Source of the DNA: Rhytidiadelphus loreus
Taxonomy: Eukaryota; Streptophyta; Bryopsida; Hypnales; Hylocomiaceae
Reading direction: 5' to 3'
Length of the DNA stretch: 64,000 bases
Assembly (NCBI GenBank): GCA_947034895.1
Contig: OX344765.1
Location: 13,893,001-13,957,000, forward strand
Shown here: positions 62,690 to 64,000 of the stretch, piece after piece
How positions within the stretch are numbered: the first letter of the stretch is position 1
How the letters are laid out: each line of letters opens with the position of its first letter
Translations under genes and position numbers: made by a program
The notes under the pieces: generated by a model
What the model was told of the DNA's origin: nothing
What the model saw: only the letters and a program-made list of their open reading frames with translations
Database searches by the model: none

Positions 62690-63720
62690 CATTTGCCCCT
62701 TGTGAAGACAATGAGAATTTTGAGATTAACATCCTATCAGTGTATTATTTAACAAGTGGATTTTAAATTTGAACACCCTCTGAAGATTTGTATAAAAACA
62801 TTCCTATTTGATTTTCTCTATTCTCTATGCATCATCATACTTATGTATAATTTACCACCTTCATCTAAAATTTAAAAATAGACGAAAGAGATTTAAATTA
62901 GAGCTTCTCCTCTTGAATTACGCAAATCTCTAAAAGTCATCCTACCAGGGTATTATTTATGAAGTAGATTTTAAAATACAAAATAATAAAATGTAGGTTT
63001 TAGAAAGAGCTTTTCATTTTGAATTTCACTATCTTCCAAGTATCATCAATTCATCATACTCATGTATTATTTACCACTTTAATTTCAAGCTTAAAAATTA
63101 GAAGAAAGAGATTTAAATAAGAATTATTCCATTTGATTTAATATATGCAATCTCAAATAATCATCCTATGGGAGTATTATTTATCAAATGTATTTCAAAA
63201 TACAAAATAATGAATGGAGATATTTGCAATACCTTCCCCATTTAATTTTCTCGATTCTCCAAGCATCCTTGTACTCAACTACTTATGAATTATTTACCAC
63301 CTTTATCTCTAACTTAAAAATTAGAAGGAAGAGATTTGAATTAAAACTTCTCCTTTTGATTTATGCAAATCTCAAAGACTTATCCTATGGGTGTATTATT
63401 TATAAATTGTTTTTCAAGATACAAAATAATGAATGGAGATATTTGCAATACCTTCCCCATCTAATTTTCTTGATTCTCCAAGCATCCTTGTACTCAACTA
63501 CTTATAAATTATTTACCACATTTATCTCTAACTTAAAAATTAGAAAGAAGAGATTTGAATTAAAACTTCCCTTTTTGATTTATGCAAATCTCAAAGACTT
63601 ATCCTATGGGTGTATTATTTATAAATTGTTTTTCAAGATACAAAATAATGCATGAAGATATTTGCAATACCTTCCCCATTTAATTTTCTTGATTCTCCAA
63701 GCATCTTTGTACTCAACTAC
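62690..63720. repeat. Satellite-like tandem array, about 219-bp unit, five copies
   Basis: The landmark ATCCTAT-GGGTGTATTATTTA recurs at about 62729, 62938, 63162, 63381 and 63600. The last three units are very similar and spaced by 219 bp; earlier ones are more diverged with small length changes. As 219 is 73 codons, one frame stays open (63188-63655, +) and gives a repetitive hydrophobic peptide. I take this as a by-product, not a gene. Confidence 0.75.
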
Positions 63721-63958
63721 ACTAAAGATGATATTTAGTGTCTTGTACACTAAATACGAAGGCATACACTAAAAGCCAATTACCCTATGAAAGTAAGTAA
63801 CATTAAATGTCAATTCAAACACTAAATGTGAACCAGAGTTGTCATATCAGACGGAATATCACTGTTCACCGACAGAATCGGACTGATTAGGGCTAGCCGG
63901 CTGCAAACTTCAGAGCCTTGTAACTTTCGCAAAAATTCTTCAAATAAGGAAAATGAGA

Positions 63959-64000
63959 TGTTTTTCGGCATCTACAATTTTTTGTAGATGCCGAAAAACA
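63959..64000. other. Perfect 19-bp stem hairpin at the window edge
   Basis: TGTTTTTCGGCATCTACAA and TTGTAGATGCCGAAAAACA are exact reverse complements separated by TTTT. The structure reaches the last base of the window, so the arms could be longer. It could be the joined or abutting ends of a small inverted-repeat element, or a hairpin RNA. Confidence 0.9.

Noticed and set aside
1..64000. CRISPR arrays, tRNA or rRNA genes
   Set aside because: No spaced identical short repeats with unique spacers were seen, and no cloverleaf with a GGTTCGA-type arm or rRNA-like block was recognised.

Overview
The window is nuclear DNA of a land plant. Three spliced genes have clear plant orthologues: a KAI2-like hydrolase, a GH37 trehalase and an AtPH1-type pleckstrin-homology protein. 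Their introns have GT/AG borders and every exon phase closes. The intergenic DNA is AT-rich and packed with small inverted-repeat elements. Short introns and the presence of a DUF7869-type gene make a non-seed plant (bryophyte or lycophyte) my best guess; the species cannot be fixed from the sequence alone.

Layout. 1-2.5 kb: complete KAI2-like gene (+). 2.5-9.7 kb: no gene recognised; repeats, a TTAA-flanked element (5070-6005) and a 563-bp element with a 9-bp target duplication. 9.7-11.3 kb: decayed LRR receptor-kinase pseudogene (+). 11.3-22.8 kb: AT-rich repeats, including a nested series of TTAA elements and a TA-flanked element. 22.8-27.9 kb: 12-exon trehalase (-). 28-42 kb: repeats, several of them well-delimited MITE-like elements. 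42.3-46.0 kb: 5-exon PH-domain gene (-). 46-51.7 kb: a second copy of the 9-bp-TSD element, a small TTAA element and unassigned exon-like fragments around 49.7-50.5 kb. 51.7-61.4 kb: an unusual two-gene block on the minus strand. 61.5-64 kb: tandem repeats and a perfect hairpin at the window edge.

The block at 51.7-61.4 kb is the most interesting part. The upstream gene (61391-57246, 10 exons with all phases consistent) joins a ParB-like N-terminal domain to a permuted DNA N4/N6-methyltransferase-like C-terminal part. The downstream gene (about 55.9-52.4 kb, 2 exons) encodes a DUF7869-type protein with an RNase-H/DDE-like look. Seven copies of a 20-bp near-palindrome (consensus TATCGGCTGGCAGCCGACAG), all in one orientation, are confined to the downstream gene, its intron and its 3' flank. 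Together the two frames carry five in-frame stops and no frameshift: four TAG and one TGA, each explicable as C-to-T change at CAG or CGA. I infer a recently silenced mobile element, or a domesticated element in decay, in which a DNA-modifying enzyme travels with a transposase-like protein and its own multi-copy binding site. The mobile nature, the outer ends and the co-mobility are not demonstrated.
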